NCBI RefSeq assembly: GCF_023343835.1 | Contig: NC_064443.1 | Span: forward strand, 15,190,001-15,254,000 | Direction: 5' to 3' | Length of the DNA: 64,000 bases | DNA from: Lagopus muta | Taxonomy: Eukaryota; Chordata; Aves; Galliformes; Phasianidae | Shown here: positions 12,301-39,374 of the stretch, piece after piece | How the letters are laid out: every line of letters begins with the position of its first letter | Numbering within the stretch: position 1 is the stretch's first letter | Program-made: the position numbers and the translations under genes | The notes under the pieces: model-generated | Databases searched by the model: none | Seen by the model: the letters and a program-made list of their open reading frames with translations, nothing else | What the model was told of the DNA's origin: nothing

Positions 12301-15300
12301 TTTCTAATGAAGATTTCATTTTCAGAAAAGAAAACACCAACGTATGCTTTGCATGATTTTGCATGGGGATGGCCTGGAGGAGGGGACCACGTCCATGGGC
12401 AGAGCTTGGGCTATGCTGGAGTCCAACTGCTCAATATTCAGTTCCCAAGTTCGGCAGTGAAATACTCTAATAGATATCTTAGTGACATCTTTTTCTTGAG
12501 AAGCAGTCTGGGGCAGTAATTCTAACAGGACAAGTCAGCTGTAATGAATCTCTTTCCTCGGCGCAGATGGGGCCTCGCTTTACTTGCATGCATAGCTCCT
12601 TCCACTTCCTAAGACTGCACGGAGACAAGAGCAAGGAGCTCTGGCCTCTTATGTTTACCTGCCTTAAACAATACAGTGGCAATCAATAAATGAACTTCAT
12701 TTCTTTTAAATATGCAATTACATGGAATAGATTATAGAAGTGACAGAAACCAGAGCGACTCCACAAACACAGAGCCAGGCTCTGATTTCTATCAGTACAA
12801 GATCAAAGTAGCGTAGTTGCTCATTTACAGCTCAAAGCTGCATTATTTTCCCTAACTCAGGCTCTATTGCCAGCCAACTGAATGCTGTAATGCAGAAATA
12901 TCAAGCCATCTTGATGTTCCTCCCACAGTAAATAACGATTCACAAAGGAGGGGGAAGATCTCCCTTCCCCTCCCTCTTTTAATTCATTAAGTTCAACTGT
13001 GATAACCAGTGAGGCATACAGGGACGGGTTAGGTATCTCTGCCTCTGAATATTTAATTCAGGACTAAATGTAATGCACAGCATCTTTATACCCTTGGGAG
13101 TTCAGCAGCCAATATGCCAATGAATATATCCTGACAATAGTGATATTTTCTGCACTTTGGAGGCATGAGTGACATTTGCTCACCACATATGTTACACTGG
13201 ATGCTAAGATCTACACTTGTGAGAAATTAATCAGAATCCATCTGTTTCCTTCTCATCCTGGACAATTTCATTACAACTTAACCAAAGATTATAGGATTCT
13301 CATGGCTGTGTCCCCAGCCCCCAGCCCAGTCTTGGTGTTTCCATACCCGATGATTAAAGCTGCTTAGTTTAACTAAGGTCACAAACAATCTCCCTTCCTG
13401 CAGGAAAAGGCATAATGCTCATGAGCAGGGTCCAAAATCTGCTCTAAATTACACGTAGGCAAATCCAAAATATCCCTACTGAACCAAGCAGGGTTTAGAT
13501 TCATCACAGAGCAGAACCTGGCCTGGGTCTTCCCATGCACATTGCTGGTGACTGGTTTTGATGGGCATTAGGCTCGAGATGGCACAAAGTCCCTGTTACG
13601 TTTTCATTGACTGACCGGGGGGTGAGCAAAGGGATGGCTCAAGGCTAGCAGATATTTTGTTAATGATGAGAAGAGAAAGTGCTCTTTCTTAAGAGAAATG
13701 AAAGAAAAAAAGAAAAACCACCTCCCTACAAGGAAGCTTCCCAAAAACTATATTCGTTCCTTATTTAATTACAGCTCCTTACCCACCAGAGCTGTCCATC
13801 AGCCTTGATGAAGGCAAGCTTAGAAATACGAGGTTTCCCACCAGCTTTGGCTCATCCCTTCCAGCAAGGAGGTGGAAACCAGATGCAGAAGGGATCTGCA
13901 AAGAAAACTCCACTCGGGCAGCGTGAGATGGGGAATGGCACAAAGCTCCCTGACCCCGCTCCGAGCCGTGCTGCCTTCCCTGCTTCTCACTGCTATTATT
14001 CCAGCTGACTTGCAGATACCCGATAGTTATTTTTGAAATGGAGGTGCATTCAGATCAGGCTGTCACTGCCTGTCTTTTCAATCACGAGTCACTTGATCAG
14101 ACGCTTTTTTGCTGTAATGTAATCACGGAATGGCAGGGCTTTAGACAGGACCAGCATTCCAGCTCCAGAGCTGGTACTTCCTCGCCAGAAAGATATTGAC
14201 ACTTTGGGAGATGGCTATAAAAGAAAAGAAAGATCTTGCATAAATTAACTTGTGCTATTTATAGACATGGAGAGCAGTCTATCCATGGGACCATCTGCTA
14301 ATCTGTGTCCCATGGCAATTAGAGTCAACATTTCACCATATCTTCTCCATCAAGGGCTGAGATTATGCACTGTACTCTTTTTTTCCCCTGTACGAGACCG
14401 ACCTTACATCTGTGCTGCTTCGTGTTTCTCTCCAACTTCTCATGACACTTCTATATCTTCTCCCTGAGCACCTGCCAGAAAAGGGGGAAAACTGGAACAT
14501 TTTGTTTTATTATTGCGAGGCTGAAGGGCCAGCAGGTGACAAAAGCTTAGTTTAATGCATTGATTCTCAATAACTCTTCCATTTCATTACAAATAGACAT
14601 TATGCACATTATGAACATATAGATCAGATGCAGAGCCAAGTGTAGCCAGTTAAATTTCTTCCTTGCATCTTTATTATAAATATCCCACATCACGCATACA
14701 TATTCAGAAGTGACTTGTAATTTTGGATGTTTTTTGAGCATCCAACTCCAGATGCTTTATAAAATTATGACAAAACCCAACCCATTAGCAGACCATTTTC
14801 TTCAAGGAACACAGGAAGCCTTAAAATTGAGGCATCCAAACACATTACTTTGGAAAACACATGAAGACAAACAAAATAACTGTATTTAGGGCATAGCTTG
14901 TCTGTATTATAAATACTAGAGAATGTTCCAAAGTAACTTAAAAGCTCAAGCTACACTGCCCTGTTCTGTATCTTTTTATGTACAATTCATTTTTATGATT
15001 CTACATAATTTTAACAATTTACATTGGCACCATCATTTCAGCAATTGCATTCACTACTTATAGCAACAGGAATTACTATGAAAGCAAGAAAATACAAGCA
15101 ATTCAATTAGCAGAAAGACTTGCCAGTCAGCCTTACTACAATCCTGATGATCCCGTTCGCGCAGAGGATACCAACTTGTGGAAATAGAACTGAGATATAG
15201 GAGAGGGGGAGAAGGACATGGAAATGTTAAGCTGTGACACAACAAAACATTATCCATTTTGGTCTGAAACTTGTTGCAGTCCCAAGATATTTTGCAGCCA

Positions 15301-18300
15301 CATGAGAGCAGAGATCCCTACAACTGGTGCTGCCTGAGCTGCTCTGTACAGAAACCTTTGGCCCTTCTGTATGCAGCATCCCCAGGATTTCCCTATCTCC
15401 AATTTACATTTCCAGGCACAGGATACAAAAGCTCTGAATTAACAAGAGCCACAGCCCAAGACCAAAGGTGCTGAGAATGAACATCTGCAACCATGACCAA
15501 AGGTCTAAACTCTCTGCTCAAAACCTAAAGGTTATTATGCAAAGTGCTGGAGGAGAAAAATTGTTTTAATACCCTCTCTCAGCATCTGAAAAGACATAAC
15601 AAACCATTACTGCTGCGGATATAACATACACAAAGTGTACTATGGCACAGACCTAAGTATGGGGGAAAGTTTTACAGCCACTGTTGTCCATTCTTGCACA
15701 TTAAAACCCACAAAGAGATTTATTTAGAGCACTAAATCATTTCGTTTCTCTCTGGCTAGAGTTTTAACTATTAAAATATTCATCACGCGCTCCAAGAGTC
15801 TCCATGCCAAGAATTTATTTTATTGTACAGCTTTTTAAAGAAATAGCTTCTTTAAAATACCTTCAGGTGTAGATATGACTCTTAAAAACACTGAAAATAA
15901 GAGCCCAACTACAGTCTACTCAGATGAGTGAGGGATGTGCTTGTATATAGTTACTGTACCTGTTCTGTTTTCTTGCCCAGACACAAAGATTGATGCACAA
16001 GGCGAGCAAGACTGCATATGTAGACACTGACTGCATCATTACCTAACACAGAACTTAACACCGAGCGTCTGGGTCATGTAAAAGGTGACATGTGTTGGTG
16101 AGGAAATGCATTTAGCTTATTTATGGACAACAGAGATTCAGTAGCTCACAGGTTTTCCTGAGTGAAGTGCTCCAGCCAAGGTAAAGCAAGAGAAGACGTT
16201 TTGCAGCTGGGGGAAGGCTGGACTTCTTCAGCATATTGCTTGCATATGGTGTATTGGATATCATTAATGGACCTCTGAATCTTTACTGAAACATGACCTG
16301 CTATTTCCACAAACAAGGCCCTTACCTTTACCACATTTACTTCCTACAAACTCTTTGATTTTCATTTAATGTTCATCTAAAGACCCAGGCACTCCACTCA
16401 GCTGCATTGACGTTGTCTTTTAATTAGCAGAGGTCACTTAATGCTTTTAGTACAATCAACGTCTGCTTTCTTTCCACGATCAACTGCAAGAGCATCACCA
16501 TTAATGCAGACTGATTAAAACTTGAAAATCCCTTAGCACAGAAGTATCCCAGGACAAATATAATCAAACGACTGCACGTAGATCATTTTCTTTGACAGCT
16601 TTGATTGCCACTCCATTATAGTGTGTGACCAATGGCCACTGTGCAGTGTCATTTTATAGAAGACACCCCAGTTTCTGCAGCACTTCCAGGTCATGGGAGG
16701 AACAGCTCAGCATTGCTGATATTTGCATCAGGAGTTTGTCCAAAACGAATGAGTTTTGGGGGATAGGAATCATGTCCAATTCAGAACAACAGCAAGGCTT
16801 TCCACGCCAGCATCATTTCCCCTTTCAAGAGAAGGATTTTAAGAGCTAAAGGTAAGTAGACTGGTCTTTTGTCTCTGATTACCAACAGTTTTGTTAATCC
16901 TTGCCCTTTTGACCCATGCACAAAGACTATTATTCCAGGAAACCATTGGTAAGAACTCCTTCATAATCCCTGTATTATATTATATCTGCTGCCGAGTCCC
17001 CAAAATTAGTACAATGAGAGGAGCTCTTATTCTGCCTGCTACAAATTAATGAAGGCTTCTTAGTCTCGGTAGCTTTTTATTGCTAGACAAGGAGCATATG
17101 TCAGAAAACATATGGCAGTCGACAAAACCAGGATGAACCAGACTGAAAAAAAATAAAAACAGAGCAAGCATTTCTATTTAAAAAACAATTACATAAAGCT
17201 CCCTTGGAATGGCCACATACATCCACAAACCAGCCATTCTCATCTCCTGTGCTGCATTTAGGTTATGAAAGGATTTTGTTTCCCAGAAAAAGAATTTGAG
17301 ACATAAGGAATGCAGGACAATTTTAAATTAAACAGCATGGCTATGGTAACATCTGCAATAGATTGGTTGCCTGAAACACAATACAAGAGATAACAGTCGT
17401 CTTATCTACGGTTTGGTAAATAATTTCTCCTACCTCAAGGGTCATTATGTCTTCAGCTCTTTCTGTCATTTGTGATTCAGCTGAGGGGCTGAGGAATAAA
17501 GTCTCTACAGGTGCTTCTGGCAGTGGTGAATGGCTCTAAATCACAGCTCTGAGTTCAGCCATGCAGGACAGGGAACCTCATTCCTGTCCCAACACCAACT
17601 CCACAGCATCTCCCTACACCAGATCGGGCAGGAAGACAAGAACAGGAGCCATTAGGAAAAGCCTTTCTGCTACATCCTGAAGCTCCATAATGGGGAGCTT
17701 GTAAGGGGAAGAAAAATGAAAAATCCCTCCCACCCAAAGGCAGGCCACCAAATCAGCAGAAAACCTTTCATCTGCAGTTCCTCAGGTTTGGACTCATTGG
17801 GTGAGGGTTAACAGCAGCCAAAACCTGATCTCCAGTGCTTGGGTAATGCCTGTGCATCACTTGCCCGGGGCAAATGGAGGATGGGCAGCTGCTGCTGAGT
17901 GCTTGGGGAGCAGTGCTGATGGCTAAACAACACCACAGGTCTGCAGCTGGAGGCTCTCCCTGTCCTGGGAAAAGGATGCAAGAAGAGAGTCACCTTAGCT
18001 TAGGAGGAGGGTGAAAAACAGCAAGACTGAGTGTGTTAAAACTAAAAGCTGCAGAAAAGGTGAGGAGCAGAGCTGAAGTGATGCATGTTGCTCTCCTGGG
18101 AAAAAGTGAGGAGAGAAGAGACAGCTGGCCCGAAGAAACAGCAGTGTAAGATCCACAGCCCTGCCAGGAAAGCCCAGCAACATGGACAATGATGAAGTCC
18201 AGTAAAAATGGGCAGGAAGAAAAAGGACGCAAGGTACATAAATACATGCTGACTGAATAAAGCAAGAAATAGAACAGCAAAATTGAGCAAACAAGGCTGA

Positions 18301-18835
18301 CTGGTGATGGGAGACACCCTGAGTTATTTGCCTTGCTGAAACACAGGACAGTGGCAAACACAGCAGGGAAAGCGTGTTGCCTTGGTAGGAATTACTCAGC
18401 TGAGGAGGGTGAGGTCATGGTGAGAGCATGAGACAGAGCCCCTGGAAGCCATCTCCAAAGGAAGAACAGTCAAACAGACAGCGCCTGAGGGATGTGGATG
18501 CATGTGGAGCATTGTGCTGTTGGCTTGGGCTATAGAGAGGAAAGTATTAAATTTAATATATACTTTTTAAACCAACAAAGGGTTAATAATGAAGCAGTTG
18601 TGGCTTTAATTACCTGCATGCAGCTGATTGCTGCCCTGCACAGTGACGAGCTGTCTCTTAGCAACTCGCAGCAGCTGTAGGCAGAGCTTGGCCCAGGGAC
18701 AGAGGCTCTGTTCCTAAGGGACCAAAGTTCAGTGGTGAACTCTACCCAGACTGATGGGTTCCAGGGGCTGAATGTATGGCACTCAGGCCATTTACCTCCC
18801 TTAGGAAGGGACCACACCATAAAAATACTTGGCAA

Positions 18836-18980
18836 TCACTGAATCATTAAGGTTGGAAAAGACAGCTATGATCACCTAGTCCAAACCCAGCCCATGCCCA
18901 CCAACCACGTTCCTCAGTGCCACATCTCCACAGTTCTTGAACACCTCCAGGGGCAGTGACTCCCTCACCTTGCTGGGCAG
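18836..18980 (-). mobile_element. CR1 LINE fragment, diverged
   Basis: The plus strand reads like the reverse complement of a CR1 3' end: 'ggttggaaaagacagc', then a 'gatcacctagtccaa' block, then 'tgaacacctccaggggcagtgactcc'. These are the usual landmarks of avian CR1 elements, so the element itself lies on the minus strand. It is short, diverged and lacks the terminal octamer repeats, which marks it as an old 5'-truncated copy. Confidence 0.7.
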
Positions 18981-20090
18981 GGTAAGGAATGAGGATAGGA
19001 ATAATGAGATTTCTCAAAGTGGAAGCTTGAAAGCTTGTATTCAGCACAGGGATGTACAGTTCTGGCAGAAGCCATGACTTCTTTCAATGCAGAAGAAATT
19101 GATTACTACTAGACATCACTGAAAGTTAATCATGCCGAGGTGAGCAATATGTTTCTGTAGAAGAAAGCTGCACTTCTCTGCAAGTTGCTCTGCAAAATAA
19201 TAAGGAAAAGTCACCTAAAAATTGTGTCATCTTTGAATAGGTCTTTGAGAAGGTCTGAACCAACAGCACTGGCAAAGGTCTATGGATGACCTGAAGAATC
19301 TGTAGACATGAATACTTTAATTTACCAGAATGCTTTAATTTAGTGCTTCACATAGGAGCTAATCGTGAAAAAGAATAACAGGAAATGGAGCTGCTTACAG
19401 GAGCCCTGCTAAAACTTCCCTCTATGATGGGCTGGCTGGAAGAGCGGTGGGAAGAAGCACCACTGCATAAAATGGTGCCACCCTTATCTGATGCTATCTG
19501 AGGTGAGTTGCAACCAGCACAGCCATGGCCAGCCCATGTATCACCTCCATCCCAGAGCAAAGCCAAAGGGTAGCAGGAAAAAGTTGTCCAGCTATGGTCA
19601 GCTCCAAGTGGAGATGAGTAACAGAACAGAGCAGAGATGCATAAACACCTGTCCTGAGCAGGAGAGAGCCAAGTCCTGCTGCTGAGATTGAGCTTCTGCT
19701 ACAGACAGGGATTGCATTTCCAGCTATTGCTCCCAAAGTGACAGCAGCATTATCAATTGATGTCATTGCATGAAACTAATATTAAATGCTTTCAAATCTG
19801 ATCAATAAAACAGTTTAACATTAAATGATCTGAAAGCTGTCAATTATTTTTCTTAAATCCTCGTCTTACTCATGAGGTCCCAACTGGAAAGGCAAACATT
19901 ATGGTTATTAAGCAATGATTGATTTATTACATACCATACAAAGTGTTTTCTTTGAAGCATGCATTAAGAGATCCAATACCCAAATTTTCCTTTAGGTTGA
20001 ACGTTAAAAACACTGAACAGCTAATGTCTGGGAGAGCCTCGCTATCAAGGGCATTAGAAGGAGGTCTGTGTTCCTCTTAATTTAATTAAC

Positions 20091-20105
20091 TTTTTTTTTT
20101 TTTTT
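20091..20105. repeat. Poly-T run
   Basis: Fifteen T residues in non-coding DNA. Confidence 0.8.
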
Positions 20106-21136
20106 AATGAAATGTTTTAATAGTCTGCTCTGAACTAACCACACAGCTCTCCTGCACTAGGGAAGGCAGCGCTGAGAACAAACAGCAAGTAGATTGCATG
20201 TGAGAACTCAAACCCAAACGCTGCTCAGCCTTCAAAGGCACAAACATATTTTTCAGCTGCTATTCTCCCTGTTGACAATTATCCAGATTTGGAATTAGTG
20301 GCAACGTGGAGAATTCTTGGTGCTCCACATACACCTCCACCAGAGCAGTCCTCTGCATTTCAGCTGGAGGGACTCGGGGTGCTGGGAGGATGTTTTGTAA
20401 AGGAAAACCCAGGCTGCTTAAATTATGAATTAAGAGGCATCAAAGAGTGCACAGGTAGAAGGACAGAAGCAGGAGGACTGATAGTTTAGACCAAGTCAGA
20501 CCACAATAAATAAATGATAAGAGATGCTGAATACTTTACTAAGTATAAAAGTGTCCAGCAAAATAAAAGTTCCTCTGCTTCTCATCCCCTGCTGGGTCCC
20601 CAAGGAAGAACTGAGGCCTCAGCTGCAACTTGAGGGTTTTTCCCCCTGCACATGTTCCCATCCAAACTGAGGTGCCCTTATCTAACAGCACCCATGCTGC
20701 CTCTGAGGCTCGCATCCTTTTACATGGGAGACAAGCTTGCTTATTTTTCTGACACTGTTAAAGTTCGTGCAGTCATAACACACTAAGAGCAGCCAGTCAG
20801 TTTGACAAAGACGAAGTGATAGGTAGGAGGCATATTTCATTACACTATCAAGGCTTTGGCGTGGTAATTGGTGAAGAAACAATTGGGAGCTGTCAGCTCA
20901 ATGCACACGCCTGCTCACTGAGTGACGCACCGAGTCCTTGGTGGGGTAATGAATGATGTCCAACCGCCCTCCCTGCCATGCTCACACCCTCCTACCTGGC
21001 ATCCTCCAAAGCCTGAGCTGTACAGTGAGGGCAGGGCAGCTCCTGCACAAAGCCCTCAAACTAATTGTTTTTTAATAAATTAAAAACGATTGGCATTTTA
21101 TTTTATAGTTTTCTGAGCATCACCCGTCTGCATTTC

Positions 21137-21156
21137 CACACACACACACACACACA
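21137..21156 (+). repeat. (CA)n microsatellite
   Basis: About ten CA units in intergenic DNA; likely polymorphic in length. Confidence 0.85.
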
Positions 21157-22909
21157 TCTTATGGGCTCAGTGGAAGAAGTAACGAAGTGGCAGAAAGTGC
21201 ATGATGCATGGCCACTGCATACATGAAACCCAAAGCTGCATCAGAGCAGGAATTGTGTCAACTGCTAAAAAGCACCGTTTTGGGCACAAACCCTACTTTT
21301 GAAAGAAAATGAGATACATTACTTTGCCACAAAAGATCAACTAAAAATTATTCTTCCGACACCAAGTTGGTTTCTAGAAAATTTGAAGGAAAAAATATTC
21401 TGCTACCACAGCATCTGAGTAATCCAACGCTAAAAGCTAAAGTCTCCCTTGATTATTTTCTCCAGGCATTCCCTTCCACAAACAGGAGGGAAAAACAAAA
21501 TCATCACCTGCAGGAGCAATTGCTTTATCGTGTTCCTCTGCAAGCTGACTGCATCTGAAATTCCATTCCCTTTGCAGAGCCAGAACTTTGAAAGGGCTCT
21601 GGTGCCATCTACTGCTGAAATAGGTAGGAAACACCTGGAAATCGCACCCACAGCCTAAAAATACAGAATATAAGAAGCAAACCATTAGACGTGCTCAGAG
21701 GAATGGAAGTGAGAGCACAACTTCAGTGCAAACATTGGACATTGAAACAATTCTTCAGTACTGAAATCAAAGAAAAATTTCCCCTTGTACTTAGCTATTT
21801 TGTGTAGATAAAAAGCTCTCAAGAGCATTTCCTTTAGTTTGCCTGTTCTTTTAAGCAGGAAAGATTTTAAACCCTGAGTAATTCCATTAATAGTAGAACC
21901 AGTTAGATTAGCAGCAAAAATGAAACCATACTTACAAATGCATTCCTACCAGCCTTGATTTACCTCCCCATCACAAATCACTCCTCACACTCACTCAACT
22001 TCTGCAGAACTTAAAAAAAAAAAACCAAAGAACTAACTAAATAAGCACATTTTGAAGACTTCTGAGGTAACACAAAGACACCATGTGTCCAAATCACTTT
22101 TAGATTACATTGCAATGCTGGAAGTATTCAGTATCGGCAGCATTCGCTGAGTGCCAAATCTGAATTGATCACACCGATGTAATTGTGCATGTTAAACACA
22201 ATTTTAATTCTTCAGTAATCCTGAGACAAAAATCAAGAGTAGCTAAGAGAAAAACTCCTATAATCTGTTAGGAACATACAGCCCCAAACTGCACCCTGCC
22301 TAAAGAACAAACAACCCACAAAGTCCCAAAGATTCCCTCTGATTCCTATTTCCTGGCAGACTGAGATGGCCCAGACCCTCTTTCAGACCCTCAATCCTCA
22401 CAAATCTGAGGATTTACTGGCAAAATCCCACCAACCCACCAGAACTCCTTTTGACGGCCAAGATAATTTTAGGACTACTCATAAAGCTCATCAACCAGAT
22501 TACTATTTTCATCCCCACAATATTAAACTATAAAGACTAAAGAACATGTTGGCTAATGTCAGTATCAACTATTGACACTGCACTCAAATGTGCAGAAACC
22601 AGTGAATGCTGGCAGGACATTTCACCCTTGGATGCAGTCCCCGCAGCCTCTCACCACGCATTCAAGCATATGGTTGACCGCTCGATTTAGTGAGTCCTAG
22701 CACAGCATGAAAGAGAAGCTCCTCATTAGCTGCTTCTGTAAAGATTCAAGAACATTTGCCCTCACACAATTACTTGAACAGCTAAAGAAACAAGTACCAG
22801 CTTGGATCTCCAGACAGCAGGTTATCACGGCAGGAGAAGTCAAGAGACAACGCTACGCAACGACTGGTATCTGCAACGCTGCCTTCCAACACCTGACAAA
22901 CCATGACCA

Positions 22910-24562
22910 AAAGTTTGTTGTAATTTTTTATTAAAAGTCTTCTTATAAAAGTTATCAAATACATCTGTGCACAGTTCATAGTTAAATGTCTTTTATATTT
23001 TCAGTTATTTTGTCGGGTTGTTTTCCCCTCTTCACACTCACACATTTCACTGACTTAAGTTTATACATAACTTTAAAAAATCCTACAAGGTTTAAAAACA
23101 AACAAAACCAAACCCAACCCAAAACACAAACACAGGACATCATATTCTCAAAGTTTTCTCCTTCTCCCCATATAAATAAGTGCAATTTTGCTTCCATGGT
23201 TCTTTAAAGTCAAACAGTTTTATCCATCAACACAACACGCCACACCAAAAATTGCACCAGATACCTTAAAATACCTCATGGATCAGCTTTTCCTATGCAC
23301 TGCTTAAGGTCACGAGAGATCTGTATGAAAATTATGCTTACTATAAGTCATTTTTACCAGGACAGGCAGGTCAGTGAGTGTAGCTACTCTCTGTGAAATT
23401 GCCTATGACTGTTGGTGAATGAAGTCAATAATATCTACAATTATACCAGTGGAGTGTTTGCATTTACTGTAACTGCCTTGCTTTTGCATACAAATGTATG
23501 CTTTGCTTCAAGCCACTGAAACTGTTTGATTATACTGCAAATGTATCGTGGGAATATATTCTCAGAAAATCCACAGTGTTAAAGGGAACTCTTCTTTTTT
23601 TTGCCTTTGAAATCTCACTGAACTTGGTTCTTCCACACATCCTCCTGGATCCCCTTAAGACAACGCAACTATGCTGTTTGTTTCCTTCTTTCCCCCCCTC
23701 CCTCCTTAGCACCAAACTGTATCAGCCCATAAATCGGGGGGAGGGGATTTTATAAACAACTCAATTTTGGCTTCAGTGAGAACAGTCAGCGATGCTATTG
23801 GCTTTGGAAGGACTCTTGTAAGTTTCTGAGATTGACTCCTCAACATTTCAAGAAAACAAAAACAGAAATAGATGAGGCTTTTAATGATTCCATGAACAAA
23901 GTTCCTCATGATTTCATTTCCTTCCAGCTGCAGCTGAAAGACATCCTTTATTCCTTATCATTTGTCATTAAAAAAAAACAACCCTGAAGTCCAATCCCTT
24001 CAGCATCCTCAAAAAGATGAAGGTTTTTGTGTGTGCTTTTCTTCCAATTTGCATAGGTTTTCCACTGCAGAAGTGCTGTGTTAAGTGACAAAGTAGGAAA
24101 TACCCAGATGACCTGAAGTTTGTAAGTATTCATTTAGGAAAAGGTTTACTTGCATTGAGAAGAAGACTGACAAAACTTACTGAGCAGATCTGTTACATTT
24201 TAGCACCTAAAACTAGAGGGAGAAGAGTCAAAGTTAAATGCAAAAACATAAAGAATCTCTAATGTGAATGAAATGGATGGACATATTTTTTTACAAAGAC
24301 AGGTATTTCAGAATCTGGAATGCAGAAATATAGGAGGAAAGGGAGGGAAAATATCTATAAATATTTCTTATTTAAGAAAAACACCCGGAATTAAAGAGAT
24401 GGATGACAAATAAGGTGTGGTGCCCTGAAGTGTTCTGACAAACTAATTAAGAGTTATTTCCCTCGTAGAGGTTTACTTCTTTCACACCAGCATTTTGCTT
24501 CACGTTGTTACAGTGTTTTATGGAGCATTATTCAAAAACAGTATTTCAGTCAGAAGTCTGAT
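22910..24562 (-). other. EOGT: EOGT 3' UTR (extent inferred)
   Basis: This is the region downstream of the EOGT stop codon on the minus strand. Two AATAAA polyadenylation signals read on the minus strand, at 23947-23952 and 22927-22932. They would give 3' UTRs of about 0.6 kb and 1.65 kb, so alternative polyadenylation is possible. No reading frame here looks real. The true end needs transcript data. Confidence 0.55.
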
Positions 24563-37991
<13,429 letters not shown>

Positions 37992-38006
37992 GGCAACTTA
38001 CAGCTT
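37992..38006 (-). other. EOGT: EOGT 5' UTR part of first coding exon
   Basis: A splice acceptor (CCTCACGCAG at 38007-38016) lies 15 nt upstream of the start codon on the minus strand. The leader context is GTTGCCATG. An upstream non-coding exon is therefore expected in the CpG island to the right. Confidence 0.75.
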
Positions 38007-38219
38007 CTGCGTGAGGAAAAAAGGCAACGTGAGTGCAGCAGAGCACATTTCAGGCATACCGGGTAGCAGCGCCGTGTACTCCGAGTGTTTTCATTTGTGT
38101 CGTTGGGGCGGCCTTTTTGTCTGACAGAAAGTAAACTCTCACGGAGACAGCAGATTGTACAGCCTCGGGATTATCTGGGGATCATTAATCACCGGGTAAT
38201 TACGCACTGCTACAGACTA

Positions 38220-39180
38220 AAACGGGCGTGTTTACTTTAGCTGGAGCCCGAGGGATCCTCCGAGCGCGGCCGTGGGAGCCGAGCACAGAGCGGGCAGTAC
38301 GGAGGGAGGCGGGAGAGCAGCGCCAGGAGAGAAAAGGAGGAACAAAAGTTTAAAAGTTAAAATTAGCACAGACTGCAGTCTCCGGCTTGGAAGATATTAA
38401 GCAAGAGAGGAAGGGAAGCTGCGCAGCCGCCACTATGCGGTCCGACTTCAACAGAGCCCAGCAGCAGCAGCAGCTGCCGTCGTGTTGCGAGGTGGGACGC
38501 GGAGGCTGCAGGGACCACGCGGGTCTGCGCTGCGTTGCCGCACGTCACCTTCTGCCGACACATCCCCGAACCGAGCCACTCAGGAGAAAAAAAACGCCGC
38601 ACCCGTGTCTAGAAAGCCTTTTCTACGCTGTAATTTGCCGAAGAGCCAAAGCCCGGCAGCGCGGACAGCGTTACCTGTCGGCTTTGGGGAGAAGCGCTCC
38701 AGACGCACGGACCTACGGGGACGGAGGGGGAGCGGAGCGCGGCCGCACATCCCCGACGGACGCCGGTTGGGAGAGGAGGAACGGGGACCGCCCGCCCCGC
38801 AGCCTCAGGACGCGCCCCGGCCCGCCCCGCACGGCCCATCCCCCGCCTGGCGCTCACCGCTCGGCGCCCCGCGGCCCATCAGAGCCGCCGCAGCTCCGTC
38901 CTCAGCCGCCGCAGCGCCGCCCCTCCTTCACACCCGCGGGCAGCGCCGCGGCTTCGGCCCGGCCCACCTGGAGGCGGCGGGCGGGAAGGAGGAGGGGGAG
39001 CGTGCGGAGGAGCGGGCCTTTTCCTGCCGCCGCGCAGCAGGAAGCGCGGCCTCTTAGCGCCGCATTGTTCCATTTCCTCCCCGGGGAGCTGCGGGGCACG
39101 GCAGGCGCTGCCCCTTCCTGCTGCCGGCAGAGGAAATTCACCCCTATTTTCGCTATCATCCCTAATCCCATTACCGCCGT
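38220..39180 (-). promoter_or_regulatory. EOGT: EOGT CpG-island promoter and non-coding first exon
   Basis: A strongly CpG-rich block directly upstream of the EOGT start codon. On the minus strand two splice donors could end a non-coding first exon joining the acceptor at 38007: GAGCG|GTGAGC (38856-38857) and GACAG|GTAACG (38673-38674). Transcription would start to the right of these, within the GC-rich part. The 267-codon plus-strand frame at 38,387-39,190 is Pro/Arg/Ala-rich, lacks conserved motifs and is best explained by base composition. The exact start site needs CAGE or RNA-seq. Confidence 0.75.
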
Positions 39181-39374
39181 GCGGTTATAAATACATCAGG
39201 CCCTTGTAACCCAAATAGCCGTGACTCGTTCACGTGGAGCTGAAGTGAAATTCCGAATACACGGAGCCCTCGGGCAGCCCTACACTCCGCATCTTCCCTT
39301 AAGAGCTGCCGGTCCTCACCTACCGAAAAGAAAAACCCACAGCGCTGCTTTAAGCCTTTGACAGACAGAACCGG

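Larger units (their letters stand above)
8770..22900. other. Intergenic non-coding region between CpG island and EOGT 3' end
   Basis: About 14 kb in which I recognise no coding exon on either strand. The longest reading frame (140 codons, minus, 11,130-11,552) has no recognisable domain, no splice-site support and no conserved look. Contents I can name are a degraded CR1 fragment, a CA dinucleotide run, a G-run near 9,350 and a T-run near 20,095. Conserved non-coding elements could be present, but sequence alone does not show them. Confidence 0.6.

Noticed and set aside
22395-22416. Short perfect inverted repeat (AATCCTCA / TGAGGATT)
   Set aside because: Eight-base arms around a 6-base loop are expected by chance at this scale, and no gene end is adjacent.
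1-22900. TAFA4 coding exons (signal peptide and CCNKNRIEERSQTVKCSC-type exon)
   Set aside because: Searched by eye on the minus strand and not found; only a possible non-coding 5' end remains.
38387-39190. 267-codon plus-strand frame across the EOGT promoter
   Set aside because: Pro/Arg/Ala-rich translation with no motif, lying in a CpG island where stop codons are rare; overlapping frames on the same and opposite strands are also open, as expected from composition.
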